From NCBI RefSeq assembly GCF_000712975.1, contig NZ_JHQL01000002.1, positions 620,001 through 684,000 of the forward strand: a stretch of DNA of 64,000 nt, given 5' to 3'. Shown here piece after piece: positions 17,552 through 26,423 of this stretch; position 1 is the stretch's first letter; every line of letters starts with the position of its first letter. The translations under genes and the position numbers were made by a program. The DNA is from Vreelandella neptunia (GTDB taxonomy: Bacteria; Pseudomonadota; Gammaproteobacteria; Pseudomonadales; Halomonadaceae). The notes under the pieces were generated by a model, which searched no databases, was not told the origin of the DNA, and worked only from the letters and a program-made list of their open reading frames with translations.

Positions 17552-17589
17552 TCAAAAAGAGCGAGCACGTAATTAAACAGTGCTCGCTC
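17552..17589 (-). terminator. Terminator of the gmk-rpoZ-spoT-ridA operon
   Basis: GAGCGAGCAC pairs perfectly with GTGCTCGCTC around an 11-base loop. On the minus strand the stem is followed by TTTTTGAG, 30 bases after the ridA stop. Confidence 0.85.
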
Positions 17590-17618
17590 GTATGGCTGGC
17601 AACGTTAAGCCCGATGAC

Positions 17619-18008
17619 TTAGTCGCCGATTACCATTACCGCTTCTGCTTCCACTTGGCTGCCTTTAGGCAGCGCTTTCACGCCAACCGCTGCGCGAGCA
17701 GGGAAAGGCGGTGAGAAAAACTCTTCCATTACCTTATTAACGATCGCAAAATTATCCAGATCAACAAGGTATAAGTTGAGCTTAACAATATCACCAAGCG
17801 AGCCAGCTGCTTCTTCACAAACCGCCTGCAAGTTAGTAAATACTTGACGCGCTTGCGCCTCAAAGTCGTCAGAGATAATGTCCATTGTCTCTGGATTCAG
17901 TGGGATCTGGCCCGAAAGATACACCGTATTGCCAGCCTTAATCGCCTGTGAATAAGGGCCGATTGCAGCGGGGGCTTTTTCAGTGTTAATAACCGCTTTA
18001 TTGCTCAT
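17619..18008 (-). CDS. ridA: RidA-family 2-iminobutanoate/2-iminopropanoate deaminase
   Basis: Hydrolyses reactive enamine/imine intermediates formed by PLP enzymes such as threonine dehydratase. The 129-residue protein shows the family blocks APAAIGPYSQAI, VYLSGQIPLNPET and PPFPARAAVGVKALPKGSQVEAEAV, which includes the Arg (in PARAAV) that contacts the substrate carboxylate and the closing Glu. It is the last gene of the spoT cluster and ends at a strong terminator; the same order occurs in Pseudomonas. Confidence 0.95.
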   Translation of the reverse strand: MSNKAVINTEKAPAAIGPYSQAIKAGNTVYLSGQIPLNPETMDIISDDFEAQARQVFTNLQAVCEEAAGSLGDIVKLNLYLVDLDNFAIVNKVMEEFFSPPFPARAAVGVKALPKGSQVEAEAVMVIGD

Positions 18009-18145
18009 GAGATAGCACTCTCCTGTCGTGTTTAACGTATTTTTAGATGTATGTTATAGATATAGTGATAGGTTTAAATCTTAATTCTTATGGCCCGCCA
18101 TAGCAGTCGCTGCCAGCCCAACGCCAGCAGCCTACTCACGGGTGT

Positions 18146-20278
18146 TTAATTGCTCATTCTGGTTATTTTGCCAACATTAGGAAGGTTGCGAATACGCTTA
18201 ATAATGCGCGCAAGATGCACGCGGCCTTTGACGGATAAGGTTAAATTAACAATTGAAAGCCGAGCATCTCGCTCTTCAATACCTATACGTTCGATATTTG
18301 CGTCGGCATCGGTCACCACGCCTGCCAGCTCGGCCACCAGCCCACGACGGCTCTCAATTTCAATGCGTAGTGCGACCGGAAAGTCTTCATCTATCGTGTC
18401 CGACCATTCAAGCGCAAATAGCTTCTCGGGGTCGTTCTTACGTTCACCAAGATTTTTACACTCGCTGCGATGGACGACTAGCCCTTTACCTACTGACAAA
18501 TGGCCAACCACGGGGTCACCCGGTAAGGGATGACAGCATCGGGCAAAGGTAATTACCATACCTTCACTGCCACTGATCACTACCGCTTTGTCACTATCCG
18601 TGCTGAGGATATAGTCAAAATTACTACCATGAGCAGCATCGACTAAACGACGCGCTGCCACATGAGCCATCCGGTTTCCCAATCCAACTGATTCAAGCAA
18701 CGCGTCTAATGAGGCAGCATCAAGTTCTTTAAGAGCTTTAGCAAATACGCTTTCATCGAGTTCTTCCAGGCTGGTCTCAAAGGGGGCGAGTGCTTTGTTC
18801 AATAAACGCCGCCCTAACGTAATCGCTTCAGCCTGCTGCTGGTGTTTTAAAGCATGGCGTATCGCAGAACGCGCTTTAGCCGTGGTAACAAAATTAAGCC
18901 ACGCTACGTTAGGCCGCGCTCCAGGAGCGGTGATAATTTCCAGCGTTTGACCACTTTCAAGACGCGTAGACAGCGGTGCCAAGTGGCGATCAATACGGCA
19001 AGCAATACAGTTGTTACCAATATCAGTGTGTACGCTGTAGGCGAAGTCAATCACCGTTGCGCCCTGAGGAAGCTCCATAATGTCGCCTTTGGGGGTAAAC
19101 ACGTAGATATCATCTGGAAACAAGTCGTTTTTGACGTGTTCGATAAACTCTAGCGAGTCCCCTGCATGGCGCTGCATTTCCAGCAGCCCTTTTACCCAAG
19201 CCCGAGCGCGGGCATGGCTGCCTTCAGCAATAGGATGGGTAGTTTGCCCGGCTTTATAGAGCCAGTGGGCAGCGATGCCATTATTAGCCATCGCCTCCAT
19301 TTCTCGGGTGCGAATTTGCACTTCAATGGGCATTCCACCCTGACCAAACAGCGTGGTGTGAAGACTTTGGTAGCCATTGGCTTTTGGGATGGCAATGTAA
19401 TCTTTAAAGCGCCCTGGCACAGGCTTATAGAGATTATGCACTACACCCAGGATGCGATAGCAGCTAGCGACATCTTCGGTAATAATGCGAAAACCAAAGA
19501 CATCCATGATTTCCGCAAACGGCTTACGCTGATCACGCATCTTCTTATAAATCGACAGCAGATGCTTCTGCCGACCGATCACAGTACCTTTCAGCCCTTC
19601 GTCGTCCAAACTTTGCTGCAGCGATAACTGAATTTCTCGCATCGCACTACGCCGATTACCCCGGGCGCTAGCCACCGCGCGTTTAATGCGTTCAGCGCGC
19701 ATAGGATGAATCGCTTGGAAAGAGAGATCTTCCAGCTCAACACGAATCGTATTGATGCCTAAACGCCCCGCGATACGGGCATAAATTTCCAGCGTTTCCC
19801 GAGCTATACGGCGCTTTTTATCTGGCCGTAAGGCACCCAGCGTGCGCATGTTATGTAGACGGTCGGCTAATTTTACAATAATGACGCGAATATCCCGCGA
19901 CATTGCCAACACCATCTTCTGGAAATTTTCCGCCTGAGCGACAGCTTTGTCTTCAAAGGTGATCTGGGTCAGTTTGGAAACACCATCGACTAGTTCGGCA
20001 ACAGGCTTACTAAATTGCGCAGATAACGCCTTTTTGGAGACACCCGTATCTTCAATGACATCATGCAGCATGGCAGCCATCAAACTTTGATGATCCATGT
20101 GCATGTTGGCCAAGATATTGGCGACCGCTAGCGGATGGGTAACATAAGGTTCGCCCGAGCGGCGGCGCTGGCCGTCATGGGCTTGCTCGGCATAATAAAA
20201 GGCGCGTTTGACCTGTTGAATCTCATCCGGAGGTAAATAGCCGCCGAGTCGATCGGCCAGGTCATCAATGGTGAACAT
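18146..20278 (-). CDS. spoT: Bifunctional (p)ppGpp synthetase/hydrolase SpoT
   Basis: Controls the stringent response. The 710-residue protein has the hydrolase HD domain (THPLAVANIL near 47; LHDVIEDT with His72-Asp73; KLADRLHNMRTL), then the synthetase domain (FGFRIITEDVASCYRILG; VPGRFKDYIAIPKANGYQSLHT), a TGS domain (DDIYVFTPKGDIMELPQGATVIDFAY), a zinc-finger/helical region (CCHPLPGDPVVG) and a C-terminal ACT domain. The RFKD motif is the form found in bifunctional enzymes, not in RelA. Hydrolase residues are intact, so hydrolysis is expected. It follows rpoZ by 44 bases. Confidence 0.96.
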   Translation of the reverse strand: MFTIDDLADRLGGYLPPDEIQQVKRAFYYAEQAHDGQRRRSGEPYVTHPLAVANILANMHMDHQSLMAAMLHDVIEDTGVSKKALSAQFSKPVAELVDGVSKLTQITFEDKAVAQAENFQKMVLAMSRDIRVIIVKLADRLHNMRTLGALRPDKKRRIARETLEIYARIAGRLGINTIRVELEDLSFQAIHPMRAERIKRAVASARGNRRSAMREIQLSLQQSLDDEGLKGTVIGRQKHLLSIYKKMRDQRKPFAEIMDVFGFRIITEDVASCYRILGVVHNLYKPVPGRFKDYIAIPKANGYQSLHTTLFGQGGMPIEVQIRTREMEAMANNGIAAHWLYKAGQTTHPIAEGSHARARAWVKGLLEMQRHAGDSLEFIEHVKNDLFPDDIYVFTPKGDIMELPQGATVIDFAYSVHTDIGNNCIACRIDRHLAPLSTRLESGQTLEIITAPGARPNVAWLNFVTTAKARSAIRHALKHQQQAEAITLGRRLLNKALAPFETSLEELDESVFAKALKELDAASLDALLESVGLGNRMAHVAARRLVDAAHGSNFDYILSTDSDKAVVISGSEGMVITFARCCHPLPGDPVVGHLSVGKGLVVHRSECKNLGERKNDPEKLFALEWSDTIDEDFPVALRIEIESRRGLVAELAGVVTDADANIERIGIEERDARLSIVNLTLSVKGRVHLARIIKRIRNLPNVGKITRMSN

Positions 20279-20322
20279 TTACCGCGCCCCTAGTCGCTTC
20301 TAAGTCCAGTCTCTAGTAAACC

Positions 20323-20583
20323 TTAGTCGTCGATATGTGTGGTAGGTGTCATCGCGGGACGAACACGTACCGGGGCTTCCACTGGCTCATCCAGCACAGT
20401 GTGATTTACAAGGCCAGCAGCAATCTCGCGCAGCGCCATAACAGTAGGCTTGTCGTTTTCCCAGGGCAGTTGTGCTTCACGGGAGCCACGCGCAAGCTGA
20501 CGCGCGCGCTGGGTGGAAATCATCACCAGCTTGAAGCGGTTCTCAACATTTTCCAGACAATCTTCAACGGTTACGCGAGCCAT
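20323..20583 (-). CDS. rpoZ: RNA polymerase omega subunit
   Basis: The 86-residue omega subunit assists assembly of the beta' subunit and takes part in ppGpp binding. It begins [19 protein letters not shown], followed by [11 protein letters not shown] and [13 protein letters not shown], all diagnostic. The start is chosen at this conserved methionine, with AGGAAG just upstream; the longer open frame is not conserved. The gene sits between gmk and spoT, linking transcription and (p)ppGpp metabolism in one operon. A pair of mutually exclusive hairpins lies directly before its ribosome site. Confidence 0.95.
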   Translation of the reverse strand: MARVTVEDCLENVENRFKLVMISTQRARQLARGSREAQLPWENDKPTVMALREIAAGLVNHTVLDEPVEAPVRVRPAMTPTTHIDD

Positions 20584-20601
20584 GGGGGTCTTCCTGTAAT
20601 G

Positions 20602-20644
20602 ACAACGCTGGGCCAGCGTTGTGGGGAAACGCCACTGGCCCAGC
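20602..20644 (-). promoter_or_regulatory. Alternative hairpins in the gmk-rpoZ intergenic RNA
   Basis: In the minus-strand RNA, GCUGGGCCAG can pair with CUGGCCCAGC (10 bp), while the same second segment can instead fold within ACAACGCU...AGCGUUGU (8 bp). The two structures exclude each other. Both lie between the gmk stop and the rpoZ ribosome site. No T-run follows, so this is not a simple terminator. Confidence 0.5.
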
Positions 20645-20671
20645 AAAAAAGTGGTAATGGAACCTGCTAGA

Positions 20672-21319
<648 letters not shown>

Positions 21320-21405
21320 TTAGCAAAAGATAGATAGCGAAATGATAGTCAGCGGAAAATCGTTAGCGAAGATAAACAGGGCAACGGTAAGGCGTTGTCT
21401 TGTTT

Positions 21406-21430
21406 ATCAAGTACTGCTCATCAAGTACTG
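21406..21430. repeat. Direct repeat in the gmk/extensin-like promoter region
   Basis: ATCAAGTACTG occurs twice, 14 bases apart. The position, in a divergent promoter region, would suit a dimeric regulator binding site, but no regulator can be named. Confidence 0.5.
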
Positions 21431-21511
21431 TGCGTGCATAAAGTATGCGCGCAGTATCGCACACCTATGCTATGGACTGTAGCGTTTCAGCGCAGTCACA
21501 AGGAGGTCATC

Positions 21512-22207
21512 ATGCGCAGTACCCTCGTTATTTTATGCTTTATTGCCTTGGGGGTAGCGCTCCAAAAAGGACTGATTGAGATACCCCGCCATTGGGCGCC
21601 CTGGGCACCGCTCTATATTGATGATCCTATAACGCCCATCACCCAGCTAAAGCTCAAACGTCTAAACGATGACCCAAAAGCCTGCTTAGCGGCCCTAGAC
21701 ACCGCACCAACAAACGAGCTTCGATACACACCATTAGCCGATTACTCGCCAACCGCTAGTTGTCCACTCACAAATGTCGTACGTGTGCAGTCAAGCACCG
21801 TTCGCTTCAACCAAAGCTTTGTCGCCACCTGCCCGCTGGCACTGGCCTGGGTAATGTACGAGCGCCACGCGCTGCAACCCGCCGCCCAGGAGATCATGGG
21901 CAGCCAAGTGGCCCAGGTTAATCACGTCGGCAGCTTTGCCTGCCGTAATGTTTACGGCCGCAAAACTGGCAGACGCAGTGAACACGCCACAGCTGAAGCG
22001 TTGGATGTGGTGGGGTTTCAGTTTGAAAACGGCCAGCGCATTACGCTGATTAATCACTGGGATGATGACGGTGAAGCGGGGGAGTTCTTAAGAGCAGCAA
22101 GGGACGGTGCCTGCGACACCTTTGGCAATGTGCTAGGGCCAGACTACAACGCCGCACATGCTGACCATTTTCACTTAGGCATGCGCGGCTTCAGGCTATG
22201 TCGCTAA
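21512..22207 (+). CDS. Extensin-like C-terminal domain protein
   Basis: A 231-residue protein with an N-terminal hydrophobic segment (TLVILCFIALGVALQKG) acting as signal or anchor. The rest matches the bacterial extensin-like domain, which is related to the VanY/MepA peptidase fold. Candidate metal ligands are SEHATAEALDVVGF and ADHFHLGMRGF near the C-terminus; four conserved-looking cysteines (CLAAL, CPLTN, CPLAL, CRNVY) could form disulfides. Envelope or peptidoglycan-related activity is suggested by fold only. The start is set by a perfect AGGAGG site 6 bases before the ATG. Confidence 0.8.
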   Translation: MRSTLVILCFIALGVALQKGLIEIPRHWAPWAPLYIDDPITPITQLKLKRLNDDPKACLAALDTAPTNELRYTPLADYSPTASCPLTNVVRVQSSTVRFNQSFVATCPLALAWVMYERHALQPAAQEIMGSQVAQVNHVGSFACRNVYGRKTGRRSEHATAEALDVVGFQFENGQRITLINHWDDDGEAGEFLRAARDGACDTFGNVLGPDYNAAHADHFHLGMRGFRLCR

Positions 22208-22230
22208 CTCGCGGGGTTGGTTAAGGCCAA

Positions 22231-22482
22231 TCAGTCTAGGCTAATATCGTCTTCGTCCGTCGCGGCCCCTGTCGCAGCACCTGCACCTGCGCCAACCGCC
22301 GCGCCTTGCGTAACGTCGCCACCCGTAGCAGCGGCAGCACCAGCCCCAACAGCAGCGCCTACCCCTGCGCCACTGGCTGTCCGCTCGCCCGTAGTGGAAC
22401 CACAGCCTGCTAAGACCAAGGTTACTGCGGTAATAGCACTCAACGTTAACAAACGCGGCATCTTGATTAATCGGGTATGCAT
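22231..22482 (-). CDS. Small glycine-zipper lipoprotein
   Basis: An 83-residue outer-membrane-type lipoprotein. The signal sequence ends in a lipobox, VLAGC, with Cys27 as the lipidation site. The mature part is dominated by Gly/Ala repeats (GAGVGAAVGAGAAAATGG and GAAVGAGAGAATGAA) in a glycine-zipper pattern, like the YmgG/SlyB-type proteins that pack in membranes. It ends in an acidic tail. GGAGG lies 6 bases before the ATG. The antisense frames over this GC-rich repeat are shadows. Confidence 0.82.
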   Translation of the reverse strand: MHTRLIKMPRLLTLSAITAVTLVLAGCGSTTGERTASGAGVGAAVGAGAAAATGGDVTQGAAVGAGAGAATGAATDEDDISLD

Positions 22483-22574
22483 AGGTCACCTCCATATGGA
22501 TTGCACCTAATCACCCTAGATAAAAGTTACAGTTTTTGTCAATTTAGCGGCAGCCGCCCACGCTTACTCACCGC

Positions 22575-23774
22575 TTATTGGTAATGCTCAGCCGCTCTAA
22601 AAGTACGCTTTTCAAGCCAGCTCCCCCAAGCAAAAATCACTAGCCCACAGAGTGCTAACCCGGTACCGACTAACCCCGTGCTTGACCAGCTGAAACCTGC
22701 GCTAATCACTAAACCCGCTAACCACGCTCCCAACGCATTTGCCCCATTAAAAGCAGCATGGTTAAGTGAAGCCGCCATCGTTTGGGCATCTTCTGCTACA
22801 TCCATTAAACGGGTTTGCAGCGCAGGTGCTAACGCCATGCTAGTGCCTACCAACCCCACAAATAACAGCCCTGTCCAAACATTATTGGCAGCGAAATAGA
22901 ACAACCCCTGAATCACTGCGCACCACACCAAGGTAGCGGGAATCGCGCGCATTAAATTTTTATCCGCTGCGCGGCCACCAATTAAATTGCCAGCAATAGA
23001 GCCAAGGCCAAAAATCACTAACACCATCGGCCCTAGCGCTTCACTCATACCCGCTTGCTGAGTAAGTGTGGGCATCACATAACTAAAAATCGAGAACATG
23101 CCGCCACAGCCAATACAGGCAATGGCCACCGTTACCAGCACCCGCTGTTTTATCAATGCCGACAACTCGCGTAACGGGCTTGCTAACGCATCGAATGGCT
23201 GTACAGGCACCCACAGGCGAATCAACAGCGCCGTCAGCAGTGCAATAACACCTACCGCTGCGAAGGCAATTTGCCAGCCAAATAGATTGCCTGTCCATGT
23301 GCCTAACGGCGCGCCAATCAAAATCGCCAATGTTAAGCCCATCATTACCCGTGAAATAGCCCGCGCCCGCTGATCAACCGGCACTGCGCCAGCCGCTACT
23401 AAAGCGGCTACACCAAAGTAAGCACCATGGGGCAACCCAGCGATAAAGCGCAGCCCAACAAATGACCAAAACCCTGGAGCCATTGCACTGGCGATATTAC
23501 CAACCGCAAATACCAACATCAGCACAATGAGCAATGCACGCTTAGGTACACGCGCTGCAAAGGCAGATATCAGTGGCGCGCCTACCACCACTCCAAGGGC
23601 ATAACTGCTGATGGCGTAGCCCACCTGGGGCACCGTGACGGCGAGATCTTCCGCGACACGGTTCATTAATCCCATAATGACGAATTCGCTGGTGCCAATA
23701 CCAAACCCGCCTAACGCCAACACAACTTCTGCCAATCGCGGGTTACGTGCCAATCCCGATGACGTCGCCTGCAT
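22575..23774 (-). CDS. MFS transporter of the DHA1 (AraJ/YdhP-like) group
   Basis: A 399-residue, 12-segment major facilitator. It starts with the typical GFGIGTSEFVIMGLMNRVAEDL of the arabinose-efflux/YdhP/NepI-like exporters, has motif A-like region APLISAFAARVPKRALL, and GLRFIAGLPHGAYFGVAALVA in segment 4. This group exports sugars, purine nucleosides or drugs; the substrate here cannot be told. The start is placed at the ATG with GGGGAG 6 bases upstream; a GTG 8 codons earlier is the alternative. It is divergent from an AlkA-type gene. Confidence 0.88.
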   Translation of the reverse strand: MQATSSGLARNPRLAEVVLALGGFGIGTSEFVIMGLMNRVAEDLAVTVPQVGYAISSYALGVVVGAPLISAFAARVPKRALLIVLMLVFAVGNIASAMAPGFWSFVGLRFIAGLPHGAYFGVAALVAAGAVPVDQRARAISRVMMGLTLAILIGAPLGTWTGNLFGWQIAFAAVGVIALLTALLIRLWVPVQPFDALASPLRELSALIKQRVLVTVAIACIGCGGMFSIFSYVMPTLTQQAGMSEALGPMVLVIFGLGSIAGNLIGGRAADKNLMRAIPATLVWCAVIQGLFYFAANNVWTGLLFVGLVGTSMALAPALQTRLMDVAEDAQTMAASLNHAAFNGANALGAWLAGLVISAGFSWSSTGLVGTGLALCGLVIFAWGSWLEKRTFRAAEHYQ

Positions 23775-23908
23775 ACTTTTCTCCCCAGGCGCACTCACAC
23801 CTGCTTAACGAAACGGTCTTGTATAGCGACAAATGATCGCAGGATTAGACAAAAGTAGAAATATGCGACACCAAAAAAGTTAGCGGGCGAATAAGGTAAT
23901 TCCTGTAG

Positions 23909-23949
23909 GTTAAAACACTAATGACCTAGTTTTGTTAGTGTGTTTTAAC
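23909..23949. promoter_or_regulatory. Long imperfect inverted repeat in a divergent promoter region
   Basis: GTTAAAACACTAA on the left faces TTAGTGTGTTTTAAC on the right; the arms match except for a 2-base bulge. It lies just before the glycosylase start in the MFS/glycosylase divergent region and could be an operator. No tract of T follows the right arm in the form of a terminator, and no gene ends here. Confidence 0.5.
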
Positions 23950-23971
23950 TTTATAGGCAGGCAGGTTATTC

Positions 23972-24583
23972 ATGACACTAGAAACTATCGAGCTCGCCAT
24001 GGAGGCACTGGCTAAGGCCGACCCCGATATTGCCCGAGCTTACCCGCTCGTTGGCGCACCCGCACCGCGCCAGCGCGACCAAGGCTTCGCAACGTTTTTT
24101 AGCACGATTGTTAGCCAGCAGATTTCAACGGGAGCAGCCCGCGCCATTATGGGCCGTGTGACTTCATTGCTACCTGAATTGCACGCGAAAGCAGTCATGG
24201 ACGTTGAAGACCAAGCGCTACGTGATGCAGGGCTTTCCTGGCGCAAAGTTGAGTATGCCAAAGGGCTGGCGGAGGCAGAACTTGCAGGCACGTTCAGTGC
24301 CGACGGACTGGCCATGTTGAGCGATGACGAGGCGATTGCCGCCATCACTCAACTGCGTGGTTTTGGACGCTGGAGCGCCGAAATTTACCTGATGTTTTCG
24401 CTCCAACGCACGGATATATTTCCCGCCGACGACCTTGCTTTACGTGTAGCGCTTGGCCGTCTAAAAAAGCTGGAAGACAAACCCACGCCTAAACAGGCTC
24501 GCCAGTTAGTTGAACATTGGGCCCCCTGGCGTAGCGTGGGTTCGCTATTTTTATGGCACTACTATCGTGGAGAACCGCTTTAA
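23972..24583 (+). CDS. AlkA-type DNA-3-methyladenine glycosylase II
   Basis: Base-excision repair enzyme that removes alkylated purines. The 203-residue protein has the [12 protein letters not shown] helix and the HhH-GPD motif [30 protein letters not shown], with the catalytic Asp in PADD. The ending [19 protein letters not shown] is diagnostic of AlkA-like glycosylases. It lacks the N-terminal Ada/AlkA extension, like the short bacterial 3-methyladenine glycosylases. Its stop overlaps the stop of convergent aqpZ by 4 bases. Confidence 0.92.
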   Translation: MTLETIELAMEALAKADPDIARAYPLVGAPAPRQRDQGFATFFSTIVSQQISTGAARAIMGRVTSLLPELHAKAVMDVEDQALRDAGLSWRKVEYAKGLAEAELAGTFSADGLAMLSDDEAIAAITQLRGFGRWSAEIYLMFSLQRTDIFPADDLALRVALGRLKKLEDKPTPKQARQLVEHWAPWRSVGSLFLWHYYRGEPL

Positions 24584-25329
24584 GGAACAATCTTACCCGT
24601 CAGATCATCGTCGTGATCAGAAGAAGATGGCGGGGCTATAAGTGACACAGGCTGAGCAATAAAGCGATACGCTAATGCCCCTAACGCCGCGCCGAGCATT
24701 GGCGCTACCCAGAACAGCCACAGCTGAGCTGTCGCCCAGTCTCCTACATACAGAGCAACGCCCGTACTACGCGCTGGATTCACCGAGGTATTGGTAACCG
24801 GAATGCTAATTAGGTGAATAAGCGTTAAGCCCAAGCCAATCGCCAACGGCGCAAACCCAGCCGGAGCGCGACCGTCGGTTGCCCCCATAATGATGAAGAT
24901 AAACATCATGGTCATTACGACTTCCGTTAGTAACGCCGCCGTCATGCTATAACCGCCGGGTGAATGCTCTCCATACCCATTGGAGGCAAACCCAGCAGTC
25001 ACATCAAACCCTGCTTGGCCACTCGCAATGAGATACAGCACGCCACCGGCAACAATAGCACCTATTACTTGCGCACCAATGTAGTAAGGCAACTCTTTAG
25101 CAGGGAAGCGCCCTCCCACCCAAAGTCCTACCGATACCGCAGGATTTAAATGGCATCCTGAAATATGCCCAATCGCATACGCCATCGTAACAACCGTCAA
25201 ACCAAATGCCAGCGACACCCCTAATAGGCCAATACCTACGTCTGGAAAAGCCGCTGCTAACACCGCACTGCCACAACCACCCAATACTAACCAAAACGTA
25301 CCGATTAACTCCGCTGCGTACTTTTTCAT
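24580..25329 (-). CDS. aqpZ: Aquaporin Z, water channel
   Basis: Inner-membrane water channel useful in osmotic adjustment. The 249-residue protein has six membrane segments and both NPA boxes ([13 protein letters not shown] near residue 60 and [14 protein letters not shown] near 180). The Arg after the second NPA and the residues around it are of the water-selective AqpZ type, not GlpF, whose second box continues NPARD. The C-terminal tail is acidic. The gene overlaps the convergent glycosylase at the stop codon. Confidence 0.93.
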   Translation of the reverse strand: MKKYAAELIGTFWLVLGGCGSAVLAAAFPDVGIGLLGVSLAFGLTVVTMAYAIGHISGCHLNPAVSVGLWVGGRFPAKELPYYIGAQVIGAIVAGGVLYLIASGQAGFDVTAGFASNGYGEHSPGGYSMTAALLTEVVMTMMFIFIIMGATDGRAPAGFAPLAIGLGLTLIHLISIPVTNTSVNPARSTGVALYVGDWATAQLWLFWVAPMLGAALGALAYRFIAQPVSLIAPPSSSDHDDDLTGKIVP

Positions 25330-25735
25330 ATCACTACTCCTCTAATGACCAAGTACCATTGGGAATACCACGCCACCTAATTAAGCACCCATAAGGTCAC
25401 CCATTAGTATGTACGCAGTAATGCGCGCACTCAGTGCACGACACTTTTTAATTAGTGAAAAGTAAGAAATTAGCTTTTAACACTAACCGCATTGTTAAAA
25501 TTTATTATAGCGAATTAGCGAAGAAACTCATTTAACTAATCACCCACAATAAAGGCGAGATTTATATAACAGCCTTTAAAACCAGGCAACAAAATATTAC
25601 CAATGCATTTAAAATAAACAATAATAAACAATATATCGGCAATAAAAATTATGAAATACATTGAAACGCTAAAAAGTGTTTCTTTAACATCGTCTTTTTA
25701 ACTAACTAATATGAGCCATCAAAGAAGCGTTATCA
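25330..25735. other. AT-rich intergenic region between aqpZ and the histidine phosphatase
   Basis: About 400 bases, strongly AT-rich from 25430 onward. It contains the aqpZ promoter side on the left. A small hairpin (GAAACGCT with AGTGTTTC, one G-U pair) at 25663-25682 may be a weak minus-strand terminator for the phosphatase. No gene or RNA was recognised. Confidence 0.5.
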
Positions 25736-26305
25736 CTACTTATCGTTTAATCGGCCCACCACCTGAAACGAATCGCCCGTTGGGCGCACAACGATCATTT
25801 CGCCTGAGCTCACTCCGCCGCCTGTGAGCGCCGTAATATTGACCTGATGAGTCACCAGCAACAAATTGCCTGGACCCTGCCAAGCAGCAATGTGCTCACT
25901 GGCCGCCTGCGTGCGATCATCTCGCTCACTGCGCTGGCGAAAAAACGAATCAAGCCAGGGGGTTAATTCCACGCGGCCCAACGCCATTAGCTCAGCGGTT
26001 TCCAGTGCCCGACACCAACGAGACGAATACACCAAGGCAATAGGCACATCCCGGTCACGAAATGAACGACCAATTGCCTCAGCCTGAGCGCGCCCCTGGG
26101 CTGAAAGGTTACGCTGTGTATCGCACTGAGAAAGCTCAAACCCAGCCGGATCACCAATGCCAGGGGCCAGTGCGTGACGCATCAAAATCACCAGCCCTCC
26201 CTCTTGCAGCGCCTTCCAGGTGGTTTCGTTTGCGTAAGCATTGCTAGGCGGTATGCCGAGAATGCCGACGAGAAGCGTGCAAAAGAGAGTTCGTAAAATA
26301 GGCAT
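25736..26305 (-). CDS. Secreted histidine phosphatase family protein
   Basis: A 189-residue phosphatase-superfamily protein with an N-terminal signal peptide (LFCTLLVGILGIPPSNAYA). The catalytic block is LVILMRHALAPGIGD (Arg43-His44; the usual RHG appears as RHA), followed by NLSAQGRAQAEAIG, YSSRWCRALETAELM and the second catalytic His in LLVTHQVNITAL. Members act on phosphoesters or phosphohistidine; an exported one may scavenge phosphate. It lies downstream of ppk2 on the same strand (118-base gap), a suggestive but unproven link to phosphate metabolism. Confidence 0.85.
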   Translation of the reverse strand: MPILRTLFCTLLVGILGIPPSNAYANETTWKALQEGGLVILMRHALAPGIGDPAGFELSQCDTQRNLSAQGRAQAEAIGRSFRDRDVPIALVYSSRWCRALETAELMALGRVELTPWLDSFFRQRSERDDRTQAASEHIAAWQGPGNLLLVTHQVNITALTGGGVSSGEMIVVRPTGDSFQVVGRLNDK

Positions 26306-26423
26306 AGTGAGGCATCCTCAGTCGATGGTGACCAGCAGGCAGCGACGCCTTACGTTTCAGTCTCAATTAATACGGCCAACGTTTAACCGTTATTGTTAGC
26401 GGCAGAGCTAGGTGGCTTAATCG

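Noticed and set aside
22217..22510. Plus-strand Ala/Pro-rich frame over the glycine-zipper lipoprotein gene
   Set aside because: It is the antisense of a Gly/Ala repeat. The minus-strand frame has a lipobox, a ribosome site and a normal start.
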